From positions 4,103 to 53,006 of the forward strand of contig JAUNDP010000016.1 in the NCBI GenBank assembly GCA_030526005.1: a stretch of DNA of 48,904 nt, in the 5' to 3' direction. Shown here piece after piece: positions 16,958 to 24,645 of this stretch (its first letter is position 1; each line of letters starts with the position of its first letter). The position numbers were made by a program, and so were the translations under genes. The notes below the pieces were generated by a model, which did not search any database, had not been told where the DNA came from, and saw only the letters and a program-made list of their open reading frames with translations. Origin of the DNA: Eubacteriales bacterium. Lineage in GTDB: Bacteria; Bacillota; Clostridia; Lachnospirales; Lachnospiraceae.

Positions 16958-18175
16958 TTAAAAACTTCTTTTTATTCTTTCAACTGCCTCAACTGTATTT
17001 TCATACGTTCCAAATCCGGTCAAACGGAAGTATCCTTCTCCTCCCGGTCCAAATCCAGATCCTGGTGTTCCAACTACATTTGCTTTTTCCAGAAGAAAAT
17101 CAAAAAACTGCCATGATGTCATCTGATCTGGTGTCTTCAGCCAGATATATGGTGCATTCACTCCTCCTGATACCTTAAATCCTATGTTTTTTAATCCTTC
17201 CAAAATCACATTTGCATTACGCATATAATATGCAATCTGTTTTTTGATTTGTTCTTCACCTTTCTCCGTATAAACAGCTTCGCCTGCTCTTTGAATAATA
17301 TAAGGCGCTCCATTATATTTTGTCCCATGGCGTCTCGCCCACAAACTATGCAGAGCCACGCCACCTCGAACCAATTCTTTTGGAATCACCGTATATCCTA
17401 AACGCATTCCTGTAAAGCCTGCATTTTTTGAAAAAGATTTCAACTCAATCGCGCATGTCTGAGCTCCTTCACATTCATAAATCGAATGTGGAATCTCTTC
17501 TTCTGTAATATACGCTTCATATGCGGCATCATAAATAATGACTGCTCCTGTCTTATTCGCATAATTCACCCAAATCTGAAGCTCATTTTTTGTAATTGCC
17601 GATCCAGTTGGATTATTTGGAAAACAAAGATAAATCAAATCTGGCGCTTCTTTTGGCAATTCAGGAATAAAATGATTGTCTTCCCTGCATGGCAGATAAA
17701 TTACATCACTCCATCGCTCTGTCTCTTTTTGATATATTCCGGCTCTTCCAGCCATCACATTTGTGTCCACATAGACTGGATATACTGGATCACAGACAGC
17801 GATTTTATTTTCTATCGAAAAAATTTCCTGGATATTTCCAGAATTGCTTTTTGCTCCGTCCGAAATAAAAATTTCATCCGCATTAATTTGACAGTTTCTG
17901 GCCTTATAATCTTTTTCTGCAATCACATTGCGTAAAAACTCATATCCCAGATCCGGAGCATATCCATGAAACCCTTCTTTTCTTCCCATCTCATCTACCG
18001 CTTTATGTACAGCTTCAATGACAGCCGGCGCAATCGGCAATGTCACATCTCCTATTCCCAGTCGTATCAATCGGCTTTCTTTATGGGATTTTTCAAAAAT
18101 ACTTACTTTTTTTGCAATCTCAGAAAATAAATAGTTTCCAGGAAGTTTCAAAAAATTGTCATTTATTTTTACCAT
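16958..18175 (-). CDS. dapL: LL-diaminopimelate aminotransferase
   Basis: This 405-residue PLP enzyme (fold type I) converts tetrahydrodipicolinate directly to LL-diaminopimelate with glutamate as amino donor. It shows the DapL opening INDNFLKLPGNYLFSEIA, the IGDVTLPI substrate block, the FPNNPTGS asparagine box, IYDAAYEAYI, and the Schiff-base Lys250 in SFSKNAGFTG. It follows dapF by 34 bp with its own ribosome site (GGAGG), so the two form an operon that makes meso-diaminopimelate for cell wall and lysine. Confidence 0.97.
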   Translation of the reverse strand: MVKINDNFLKLPGNYLFSEIAKKVSIFEKSHKESRLIRLGIGDVTLPIAPAVIEAVHKAVDEMGRKEGFHGYAPDLGYEFLRNVIAEKDYKARNCQINADEIFISDGAKSNSGNIQEIFSIENKIAVCDPVYPVYVDTNVMAGRAGIYQKETERWSDVIYLPCREDNHFIPELPKEAPDLIYLCFPNNPTGSAITKNELQIWVNYANKTGAVIIYDAAYEAYITEEEIPHSIYECEGAQTCAIELKSFSKNAGFTGMRLGYTVIPKELVRGGVALHSLWARRHGTKYNGAPYIIQRAGEAVYTEKGEEQIKKQIAYYMRNANVILEGLKNIGFKVSGGVNAPYIWLKTPDQMTSWQFFDFLLEKANVVGTPGSGFGPGGEGYFRLTGFGTYENTVEAVERIKRSF

Positions 18176-18209
18176 TTCTCTTTCCTCCGTTTCTATCTTC
18201 TTTCAATGT

Positions 18210-19043
18210 TTAGAATTGGATCTCTCCGTCAAAGACAACCTCTGCAGGTCCTGTCATAAAGACATGGTTTGTCTTTTCATCCCATAAAATCTGCAGATCT
18301 CCCCCCAGAAGACGGATTGTCACACTTCTCTTTGTATATCCGTTTAAAGCAGATGCAACTGCTACGGCGCACGCACCTGTTCCACAGGCAAGTGTCTCGC
18401 CGGAGCCTCGCTCCCACACCCTCATTTCTACGGTATTTTGATCCAGCACACGGCAAAATTCCGTGTTGACACGGTCAGGAAAACAAGCATGGTGTTCAAA
18501 TTCAGGTCCGATCTCTTCTATATTCAGATTCTTTATGTCTTCCATATAGACCACTCCATGAGGATTTCCCATAGAAACGGCTGTGATCCCATACGTCTTT
18601 CCTCCTATTTCAACCGGTTCGTTCACCCATGTTTTCTTCTCAGAAACAACAGGGATCTTTTCCGTCTCAAAAACAGGTTCTCCCATATCTACTGTCACAT
18701 TCCTTGCTTTGCCGTCTTTGATATCCAGCTCTAATGTCTTAATTCCAGCGCCTGTAGCAACCGTAAGCGTTGTTTTTTTCACAATCCCATAATCATATAC
18801 ATACTTTGCGACACAGCGGATTCCATTTCCGCACATTGTTCCTTTACTTCCGTCTGCATTGTACATTTCCATCTCGCAGTCTGCGATCTGCGACGGCTTA
18901 ATCAAAATTAAGCCGTCCGATCCGATTCCAAAGTGACGGTCACTCACCTTTTGGGCTGTCTCAGATGGATTTTCCACAGTCTCTTCAAAACAGTTTACAT
19001 ATACATAATCGTTTCCTATTCCCTGCATTTTTGTAAATTTCAT
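18210..19043 (-). CDS. dapF: Diaminopimelate epimerase
   Basis: This 277-residue enzyme interconverts LL- and meso-diaminopimelate with a two-cysteine, cofactor-free mechanism. Both catalytic cysteines are present: Cys71 in MCGNGIRCVAKY and Cys220 in ACGTGACAV. The N-terminus MKFTKMQGIGNDYVYV is canonical and fixes the start at the ATG at 19043 behind AGGAGGG. It is first in an operon with dapL, the step that supplies its substrate. Confidence 0.97.
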   Translation of the reverse strand: MKFTKMQGIGNDYVYVNCFEETVENPSETAQKVSDRHFGIGSDGLILIKPSQIADCEMEMYNADGSKGTMCGNGIRCVAKYVYDYGIVKKTTLTVATGAGIKTLELDIKDGKARNVTVDMGEPVFETEKIPVVSEKKTWVNEPVEIGGKTYGITAVSMGNPHGVVYMEDIKNLNIEEIGPEFEHHACFPDRVNTEFCRVLDQNTVEMRVWERGSGETLACGTGACAVAVASALNGYTKRSVTIRLLGGDLQILWDEKTNHVFMTGPAEVVFDGEIQF

Positions 19044-19141
19044 AATTTTATCCCTCCTGTACGTACTTCTTTCATTATGATGAAGCAAGAGCTTTCCACT
19101 TTCAAACCATTTACATGCTAAACAGCAAAAACAGACGCTAT

Positions 19142-19693
19142 TTATCCCATAAATTTATTCAGGCTGAAAATCATCTGTGCCGTCTCCAAAAGACTATTTC
19201 CGCTGTCCATACTGCATTTTTGCAGATAGCGGTGCGCTTCTTCCTCTGTCATATGATTTCTGTCCATCAAAAGTTCTTTTGCCTCTTTCAGTAATCTTTT
19301 TTCTTCTTCTGTACGTTCTTTCTTTTTCTTATTTTTTTTCTTTTTTCTCAAAAAACCAGCGGTGATCATCTCCACTGTATTGATCAGATCATTTACCCTA
19401 AGCGGTGTGCTCAGCGCTACGACATCCCCCTGGCTGTAATCACTTAAAACCTGTTTTGATGCAACCAGAATCATCTCAAAATCGGGCGGCAGATCTTCTC
19501 TTAACTCGGAATAAATCATATCATTCACCCGATATCCGCATATTACCAGTCCTTCGCCTAACTGATCTGCATAGCTAAGTGCCTGGATTCCGCTTGTACA
19601 GACTGCTGCCGCAGGATATCCTGCCCGCTGCAGAATGTTTCGGATGTTCTTTGCATCCTCCAGCTTTGAAAACACGATGATAGCAGATACCAT
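19142..19693 (-). CDS. ANTAR-domain RNA-binding response regulator
   Basis: This 183-residue protein has an N-terminal receiver-like domain (about residues 1-110, VSAIIVFSKLEDAKNIRNILQRAG...), but the usual phospho-acceptor aspartate position reads LVICGYRVND, so phosphorylation is doubtful. A lysine-rich linker leads to a C-terminal ANTAR helical domain (EEKRLLKEAKELLMDRNHMTEEEAHRYLQKCSMDSGNSLLETAQMI). ANTAR proteins bind paired hairpins in mRNA leaders and prevent transcription termination. It starts at the ATG at 19693 (GGAAAGGAG at 6-nt spacing), 33 bp after glnA. Probable role: antitermination of nitrogen genes including glnA. Confidence 0.9.
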   Translation of the reverse strand: MVSAIIVFSKLEDAKNIRNILQRAGYPAAAVCTSGIQALSYADQLGEGLVICGYRVNDMIYSELREDLPPDFEMILVASKQVLSDYSQGDVVALSTPLRVNDLINTVEMITAGFLRKKKKNKKKKERTEEEKRLLKEAKELLMDRNHMTEEEAHRYLQKCSMDSGNSLLETAQMIFSLNKFMG

Positions 19694-19726
19694 TCGCATC
19701 TCCTTTCCTTTTTGCACATACCATGA

Positions 19727-21058
19727 TCAGATCTTGTACAGATATTGCTCAATCTCCCAATTTGTCACAAAATTTATGTATTCTTCCCATTCCTTCTGTT
19801 TTGCCTGCTGATATTTTTTTAAAATATGATTTCCCAGCACTTCACAGACAAGAGGATCTTTTTCCATTTCAATCAAAGCTTCTTTTAAACTCAGAGGCAT
19901 GGTTTCGATCCCTTCTTTTTTTCGTTCCTGTTCCGTCATTTCAAAAATATTTCCTTTAGCCAGCTTTGGCGGACTTATCTTATTTTTTATTCCATCGATC
20001 CCTGCCGCCAGACATAAAGCGATTGTCAGATAGGGGTTGGCAGATGGGTCCGGACTTCGAAGCTCCACTCTGCTTGCCATCCCTCTTGCTGAAGGAATAC
20101 GGATCAGAGGACTTCTATTATTCTCTGCCCATGCGATATAGCGGGGAGCATCATATCCGGAAGTCAGACGCTTATAGGAATTTACAAGTGGATTTGTGAC
20201 TGCGGTGATCGCTTTGCAATGCCGGATGAGTCCCCCGATAAAGTAATATGCCTCCTCACTCAGGCCGGCTTTTCCGTTCGGGTCGTCAAAAATATTTTTT
20301 CCATCTCGGAACAAAGACATATGGGTGTGCATTCCAGAACCGTGATGTTCCATCCGTGGCTTTGGCATAAAAGTAGCATGTAATCCATGGCGCCTTGCCA
20401 CCATCTTCACAGCCAGCTTAAATGTCATAATATTGTCCGCTGTATTTAAAGCTTTATCATAGCGAAAGTCAATCTCATGCTGTGCCGGCGCTTTCTCATG
20501 ATAGGAACCTAAGATCTCAAATCCCATTTCTTCTAAAGTTAATACCATATCCCGTCTGGCATTTTCCCCAAAGTCAACCGGTCCCAGTTCAAAATATCCT
20601 GCTTTTTCTGTTGTCGTATTTGTCGGCTTCCCTTCATTGTCCATAGGATACAGGAAAAATTCACATTCAGGTCCTACATAGAATTCATATCCCATTTCTT
20701 GCGCTTCTCTTAGCACTCTTTTTAAGATCTGCCTGGAATCACCCTCAAATGGTTCCTTGTTTGACCGATAGACATCACAGATAAAACGTGCCACTTTTCC
20801 CTGTTGAGGACGCCATGGAAAAATTGTAAAGGTATCCAGATCCGGGTACAAATACATATCGGATTCTTCGATTCCTACAAATCCGTCAATCGACGCACCA
20901 TCAAACACAATTCTGTTTTCCAGCGCTTTTTCAAGCTGACTCGATGTAATTGCAATATTTTTCAGTGTTCCGAACACATCTGTAAACTGCAGTCGGATAA
21001 ATTCTACGTCTTCCTCTTCCACAAGCTTTAAAATATCCTGTTTTGTATAATGTTGCAT
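19727..21058 (-). CDS. glnA: Glutamine synthetase type I
   Basis: This 443-residue enzyme makes glutamine from glutamate, ammonia and ATP. Core motifs are FTDVFGTLKN and FDGASIDGFVGIEESD, the metal-site glutamates (GPECEFFLY), HATFMPKPRMEHHGSGMHTHMSL, the ATP-site NRSPLIRIP, and RVELRSPDPSANPYL. Length and sequence are of the GSI-alpha Firmicutes type without an adenylylation signature. The start is the ATG at 21058 (AAGGAG at 8 nt). It is followed by the ANTAR gene and preceded by a terminator in its own leader, so expression should depend on antitermination. Confidence 0.97.
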   Translation of the reverse strand: MQHYTKQDILKLVEEEDVEFIRLQFTDVFGTLKNIAITSSQLEKALENRIVFDGASIDGFVGIEESDMYLYPDLDTFTIFPWRPQQGKVARFICDVYRSNKEPFEGDSRQILKRVLREAQEMGYEFYVGPECEFFLYPMDNEGKPTNTTTEKAGYFELGPVDFGENARRDMVLTLEEMGFEILGSYHEKAPAQHEIDFRYDKALNTADNIMTFKLAVKMVARRHGLHATFMPKPRMEHHGSGMHTHMSLFRDGKNIFDDPNGKAGLSEEAYYFIGGLIRHCKAITAVTNPLVNSYKRLTSGYDAPRYIAWAENNRSPLIRIPSARGMASRVELRSPDPSANPYLTIALCLAAGIDGIKNKISPPKLAKGNIFEMTEQERKKEGIETMPLSLKEALIEMEKDPLVCEVLGNHILKKYQQAKQKEWEEYINFVTNWEIEQYLYKI

Positions 21059-21083
21059 TTCTGCGCTCCTTGTCCTTTTTAAA

Positions 21084-21126
21084 ATCAAAAAAAGGCGTTC
21101 TTTCCCTGTCTTCGAAGAACGCCTTT
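21084..21126 (-). terminator. Leader terminator (attenuator) of glnA
   Basis: A perfect 12-bp stem (21115-21126 with 21091-21102) and 12-nt loop is followed on the minus strand by TTTTTTTGATTTT. It lies between the glnA promoter (21139-21167) and the glnA start codon, so glnA mRNA is made only by read-through. An AAAATC before the stem can also pair with GATTTT after it. Confidence 0.8.
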
Positions 21127-21138
21127 GCTCTGATTTTT

Positions 21139-21167
21139 ATCATAACAGGGGGATTTCTTTTTGTCAA
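21139..21167 (-). promoter_or_regulatory. Promoter of glnA
   Basis: On the minus strand a consensus TTGACA (21162-21167), 17-bp spacer and TATGAT (21139-21144). The start site falls only a few bases before the attenuator stem. Confidence 0.8.
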
Positions 21168-21172
21168 TCCCC
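21149..21172. repeat. Inverted repeat overlapping the glnA -35 region
   Basis: GGGGATT (21149-21155) and AATCCCC (21166-21172) are perfect inverted arms with a 10-nt centre; the second arm overlaps the -35 hexamer. No T-run follows, so it is more likely a protein-binding site than a terminator. Confidence 0.45.
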
Positions 21173-21196
21173 TCTGCTGAAATACTGCGAAAATCC

Positions 21197-21802
21197 CTAT
21201 AAGAGTTCTGCGCTTGATAAAGATTCCAGCAAGAGATAAATCATCTGCTCATCGTCCGTATAGGCAGATGCTTCCAGATACTCGTCTTTCTGATACAACT
21301 GAAAAGAAATCGCATAGCGATAGATTTCTTCCTCTGTCTCTGGAAATTCCAGAATAGTCCTGATAACGGTCTGTTCTTCTGAAACTTCTGTCTCAAATTC
21401 AAGCACTTCGATTTCCTCTTCTACCATACGCTGCATCTCTTCTTCATCCTCTGGAATCTCTTCCGGGCGAATCTGTGCTGTCTCTCCTGAAAAAATCTGA
21501 AATTCTATCCTGTTTTCTCCCGACACAAAACGGCATTCATATCCCTGATTGCCCTCCTGATCGACCTTCCAGCTGCTGTCCGGCAGATAAAAGGACATGG
21601 TCATACTTTCCGATGAAGTCCAGATCCCATTTTTTTCCAGATATTCCTTTGCTTCCTCTTTTTTTTCTTCTTTCTCTTTTTCTTCTTTTGCCATAGTTTT
21701 CTGCGTCTGTGTCTCCGTCATCTCTTCTGCATCAGCTTGCACAGCACAGATGCTGACCATGCCTGCCACTGCCAAAAGCATTATACTCTGCCTGATCTTC
21801 AT
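21197..21802 (-). CDS. Secreted acidic protein of unknown function
   Basis: This 201-residue protein has a clear signal peptide (KIRQSIMLLAVAGMVSICAVQADA), a charged low-complexity linker rich in Glu/Lys (about residues 28-55), then a mixed alpha/beta domain (SMTMSFYLPDSSWKVDQEGNQ ... YRYAISFQLYQKDEYLEASAY). I recognise no family; the layout suggests an extracytoplasmic domain tethered by a flexible linker, without lipobox or LPXTG anchor. The ribosome site AGAGGAG is good. It lies directly upstream of the glnA promoter and is probably a separate unit. Confidence 0.7.
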   Translation of the reverse strand: MKIRQSIMLLAVAGMVSICAVQADAEEMTETQTQKTMAKEEKEKEEKKEEAKEYLEKNGIWTSSESMTMSFYLPDSSWKVDQEGNQGYECRFVSGENRIEFQIFSGETAQIRPEEIPEDEEEMQRMVEEEIEVLEFETEVSEEQTVIRTILEFPETEEEIYRYAISFQLYQKDEYLEASAYTDDEQMIYLLLESLSSAELL

Positions 21803-22010
21803 TTTTATTTTCTCCTCTCGTATAGCCGGTCATTTTCATTTCTTTCTCTCTGGATTTTATATTTTTTCCCCACAGAATGCAAGCCAAATTTCATTTTTGT
21901 TACCTTTCTTTCCTATTTCAGTATCTAAAGGCTGTTTTCTTTCTCATCCATAAACTGTTTCATAAAATTTAAAGTTGTTTAACGCTCCACGCTCTTTTCA
22001 TGTCAGGCAG

Positions 22011-22549
22011 TCAGCTCTCGATCAGTTCTGAGACAGGCACAATCTGAAATCCTTTTTTCTGAATTTCTAAAATCATCTGTTCCAGACTGTCCGCCGTATA
22101 TTTTGCTCCATTGTGCAGCAGAATAATCGCTCCGTTTTTCAGCTCTCTGTGCTCGCAGACGGTTTGAATGATGCTTTCCATCCCATAATCTTTCCAGTCA
22201 AGTGAATCGACAGACCATTGAATCGGATAATATCCGCACTTTGTTACATTCTCAATCGTTTCATTGTCATACTCTCCATTCGGAAAGCGAAACAGATTCA
22301 TCTCTGCCCCTGTCAATGCTTTTACTTTCTGATGGACTTCCATGATTTCTCTGCGGCATTCTTCTTCACCTAATCCTTTCATATTTTTATAATGTTCACT
22401 GTAATTTCCAAGATCATGATCTGCTTGCGCTATCTTTTTGACTTCCTTTGGATATTTGCTGACCCATTCTCCTGTCACAAAAAAAGTTGCTTTTATATTA
22501 TGCTTTTCCAGAATGTCTAAAATCCTCTGTGTCTCTTCGTTCCCCCACC
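22011..22549 (-). pseudogene. PdaB-like polysaccharide deacetylase, C-terminal fragment
   Basis: This fragment begins at WGNEETQRILDILEKHNIKATFFVTGEWV and runs to the family C-terminus (GAIILLHNGAKYTADSLEQMI ... VPVSELIES). It is the NodB domain of a sporulation-type deacetylase minus its first catalytic motif; the matching N-terminal part, ending FSFDAA, lies at 24287-24506 on the same strand. An in-frame ATG at 22568 would allow a shorter product that still lacks the catalytic Asp. The histidine box also looks eroded (NYSEHYKNM where HSxxHP is usual, FRFPNGEY for FRPPYGxY), which fits decay or an inactive branch. Confidence 0.8.
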
Positions 22550-22615
22550 GCGGAGGTTTCATGCGCATATTTTATTGTTTCCTGACTTGTCCTAAAATGC
22601 GATCTCCTTTTATAT

Positions 22616-22825
22616 CTATCTGATTTTTTCATCTTTCGTGTCTGTTTCCAAAAAAATCTGCACAATCGTGCGAATCATTTCTTCTTTTGAAATTTTCCCC
22701 TGAAAAGTTCGCTTTACTGTATATTCTTTTTTATATCTTGATAAATTTTCTTCTTTTTCTGCGCAAAAATGGGGCTTGATCTCTTTGTTTGTTTTCAAAT
22801 CTTTGCTTTCATTTTTTATTTTCAC
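22616..22825 (-). CDS. Small charged protein inside the inserted segment
   Basis: A 69-residue ORF with GTG start at 22825 and a good ribosome site (GCAGGTG, 6 nt). The C-terminal half (KKEYTVKRTFQGKISKEEMIRTIVQIFLETD) resembles the small proteins often found beside recombinase genes in clostridial mobile elements (xxYxVxRxFxGxxxxEExxxxIV pattern). This likeness is from memory and weak. The N-terminal half is lysine-rich and unconserved in appearance. Function unknown. Confidence 0.45.
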   Translation of the reverse strand: MKIKNESKDLKTNKEIKPHFCAEKEENLSRYKKEYTVKRTFQGKISKEEMIRTIVQIFLETDTKDEKIR

Positions 22826-22877
22826 TTAAAACACCTGCCTTTTTCAGTTCTTGTATAAACATACTTTTTGTTTTACC

Positions 22878-22906
22878 TTGCCTTTTTTTATGAAGAAAGA
22901 TATAAT
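22878..22906 (+). promoter_or_regulatory. Promoter of the threonine/serine exporter operon
   Basis: TTGCCT (22878-22883), 17 bp, TATAAT (22901-22906), inside the inserted segment. Confidence 0.65.
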
Positions 22907-22946
22907 AAGATCAGTTTTATTTAGAATTTGGAGGATAACAAAATTT

Positions 22947-23744
22947 ATGAAATCCGATTCAAAAAAACCGGAAGTTATTGATTATCATCTTGTTGCAGAC
23001 ACCGCTATGCTGGCAGGGGAAATGATGTTAGTTGCCGGTGCGGAGACGTATCGTGTAGAGGACACGATCAGCCGGATTTTAAAAACAACAAATTTTGCCA
23101 GATGCGATGCTTTTGTCGTCACAACCGGCATCATGCTGACACTTGAGGACTGGCAGATCGGCACGATCAGCTTAAACCGCCGTGTCGGTGAAAAGCAGAC
23201 AAATCTCGGAAATATTGAGAAGATCAATGATATTTCCAGAAAATACTGCAGCGGAGAACTTACCTTAAAAGAGACCTTTCATCAATTAAAACACATGAAC
23301 TCTGTCTCTTATCCAGATTGGCTGACATACATTGCCCTCGTCTTGTGTTCTTCCTGCTTTGCAGTCATTTTAGGGGGAACGGCCACAGAATTCTGGGTCG
23401 CCGGATTCAACGGTCTTTTTATTGTTTTAGGCCGCATGATCAATAAAAAGTTGAAATTAAACAGTTTTGTATTAAATCTGTTTACCAGTTATCTGATCGC
23501 TTTTTCCAGTTTTTTCTTTCAGTCCACTGTCTTTCCCAAACTGCTTCTGGAACCTCTGATTGCCGGTTCTGTCATGGTTCTTTTGCCTGGAATGGCAATG
23601 ACTACGGGGATACGCGATACGTTGGAAGGCGATTTTATGTCTGGCAGTGCAAGAATGATTGAAGCTTTCGTTATCGCTGCTTCTATCGCTGTCGGCATCG
23701 GTGTGGGACTTTCAAGCTGTTCCGCTTTCTTTTCTTTTTTTTAG
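22947..23744 (+). CDS. Threonine/serine exporter ThrE, N-terminal-type subunit (DUF1212)
   Basis: This 265-residue protein is the first half of a split ThrE-type amino-acid exporter. A cytosolic domain comes first (LAGEMMLVAGAETYRVEDTISRILK, FVVTTGIMLTLED, RRVGEKQTNLGNIEKINDISR), followed by five hydrophobic segments (from about residue 120: WLTYIALVLCSSCFAVILGGTATEF onward). The start is the ATG at 22947, the first after GGAGG (12-nt spacing); an upstream in-frame extension overlaps the promoter. It pairs with the following small membrane gene, as in many Firmicutes. Confidence 0.88.
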   Translation: MKSDSKKPEVIDYHLVADTAMLAGEMMLVAGAETYRVEDTISRILKTTNFARCDAFVVTTGIMLTLEDWQIGTISLNRRVGEKQTNLGNIEKINDISRKYCSGELTLKETFHQLKHMNSVSYPDWLTYIALVLCSSCFAVILGGTATEFWVAGFNGLFIVLGRMINKKLKLNSFVLNLFTSYLIAFSSFFFQSTVFPKLLLEPLIAGSVMVLLPGMAMTTGIRDTLEGDFMSGSARMIEAFVIAASIAVGIGVGLSSCSAFFSFF

Positions 23745-23780
23745 AAAAAAATTTTATTTAATCAGGAGGAACTATCTTTG

Positions 23781-24227
23781 ATGATATTCGTTCATGCGAT
23801 TGGGTCTTACTGTGCCGTAATTGCATTTTGTATTATTCTTTGCGTACCAAAAAAGTATCTGAATCTCTCCGGCATTGTCGGCGCTGTCGGATGGCTGATC
23901 TACACATGGATGACAGATCACAGCTTTAATGAGATGCTTAATATGTTTCTTGCGGCACTTATCGTCTCTGTGATGTCGCATATCTTCGCACGCTGGAAGA
24001 AAGCGCCTGTCACTTTGTTTTTAATTCCGGGGCTGCTTCCGCTCGTTCCTGGGATCGGAATGTATCGAATGGTCTATTATTTTTTGCTGGAAGACAATGG
24101 CGGTTCTATGGCTTCTTATTATTTTGTCTATACACTTCAGATGGCCGGTATGATTGCCATCGCAATTTTTATCACAGACACCTTTTTTAAAGCGTTCTTC
24201 CGCCTGAAAAATACTGCTGCGAAATAG
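23781..24227 (+). CDS. Threonine/serine exporter, small subunit (ThrE_2/DUF3815)
   Basis: This 148-residue protein has about four membrane spans and the block SHIFARWKKAPVTLFLIPGLLPLVPGIGMYRM, typical of the C-terminal ThrE domain. With the preceding gene it would rebuild a full ThrE exporter for threonine/serine. The gap is 36 bp, with AGGAGG present; a TTG codon at 23778 directly before the ATG is an alternative start with slightly better spacing. It ends in a terminator that overlaps the stop codon. Confidence 0.88.
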   Translation: MIFVHAIGSYCAVIAFCIILCVPKKYLNLSGIVGAVGWLIYTWMTDHSFNEMLNMFLAALIVSVMSHIFARWKKAPVTLFLIPGLLPLVPGIGMYRMVYYFLLEDNGGSMASYYFVYTLQMAGMIAIAIFITDTFFKAFFRLKNTAAK

Positions 24228-24262
24228 ATATCTCCTGTCTGTTGAGCAGCAGTTCTTTTTTT
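24213..24262 (+). terminator. Terminator of the exporter operon
   Basis: A perfect 8-bp stem (24213-24220 with 24246-24253) contains the stop codon in its loop and is followed by TCTTTTTTT. Confidence 0.65.
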
Positions 24263-24286
24263 GCCACCTCTATCTTCCTCCTCCGC

Positions 24287-24506
24287 ACGCTGCGTCAAAA
24301 CTGAATGATACTTTTGGCTGTTGCGTATCGACGCGGCAGATTGGAAATTTTTCGTCTCTGATTCTGGCGCTCGCCGGAATACTGCCGGTTTCTTTCTCTC
24401 CTCCCAGGTAATATATTCCGCTGAAAAACAAAAGCAGGCACAGTCCCAAGAGCCCTGCTCCTCTGAATCTGTACAAAATCTGATCTGTTTTCTTTTCTTT
24501 TTCCAT
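24287..24506 (-). pseudogene. PdaB-like polysaccharide deacetylase, N-terminal fragment
   Basis: Start at the ATG at 24506 (GGGAG upstream). It encodes a short cytoplasmic tail, one membrane span (GAGLLGLCLLLFFSGIYYLGG), a linker (FPICRVDTQQPKVSFSFDAA) and then stops being deacetylase-like exactly where the inverted repeat begins; the frame continues only six codons (CGGGR-stop at 24270). PKVSFSFDAAWGNEETQ is how the intact family reads across this point, and the WGNEETQ part is found at 22549 downward. The membrane-anchored sporulation deacetylase is therefore disrupted. Confidence 0.8.
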
Positions 24507-24645
24507 GTTCCTCTCCCTGCCTCTCCTCTTTTTCACAGTCTGCCCAGAGCCTTTCTAATCCACACAGCGACAGACTTTTTCTTTTTTAACCAGTTTATGA
24601 TTTTTGTTTTAAAACAGAACTATCCTTTTTCTTTTCCTATTTCCA

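Larger units (their letters stand above)
22550..24286. mobile_element. 1.7-kb inserted segment carrying an exporter operon, bounded by short inverted repeats
   Basis: The segment separates the two halves of the deacetylase gene. Its ends carry GCGGAGG (22550-22556) and CCTCCGC (24280-24286), a 7-bp inverted repeat. Rejoining the flanks gives an uninterrupted FSFDAA-WGNEE reading frame with a 2-3 bp (AC or CAC) direct duplication. Inside are a small minus-strand ORF, a plus-strand promoter, two exporter genes and a terminator. No transposase or recombinase is present, so the mechanism of entry is unknown. Confidence 0.6.

Noticed and set aside
21091-21126. Classic ANTAR-binding double hairpin with A1/G4 hexaloops in the glnA leader
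   Set aside because: Only one hairpin fits between promoter and gene, and its loop is 12 nt with no clear hexaloop; I therefore call an attenuator, not the known ANTAR motif.
22011-24536. Inversion rather than insertion at the split deacetylase
   Set aside because: Both gene halves lie on the same strand in N-to-C order, which a simple inversion would not give.
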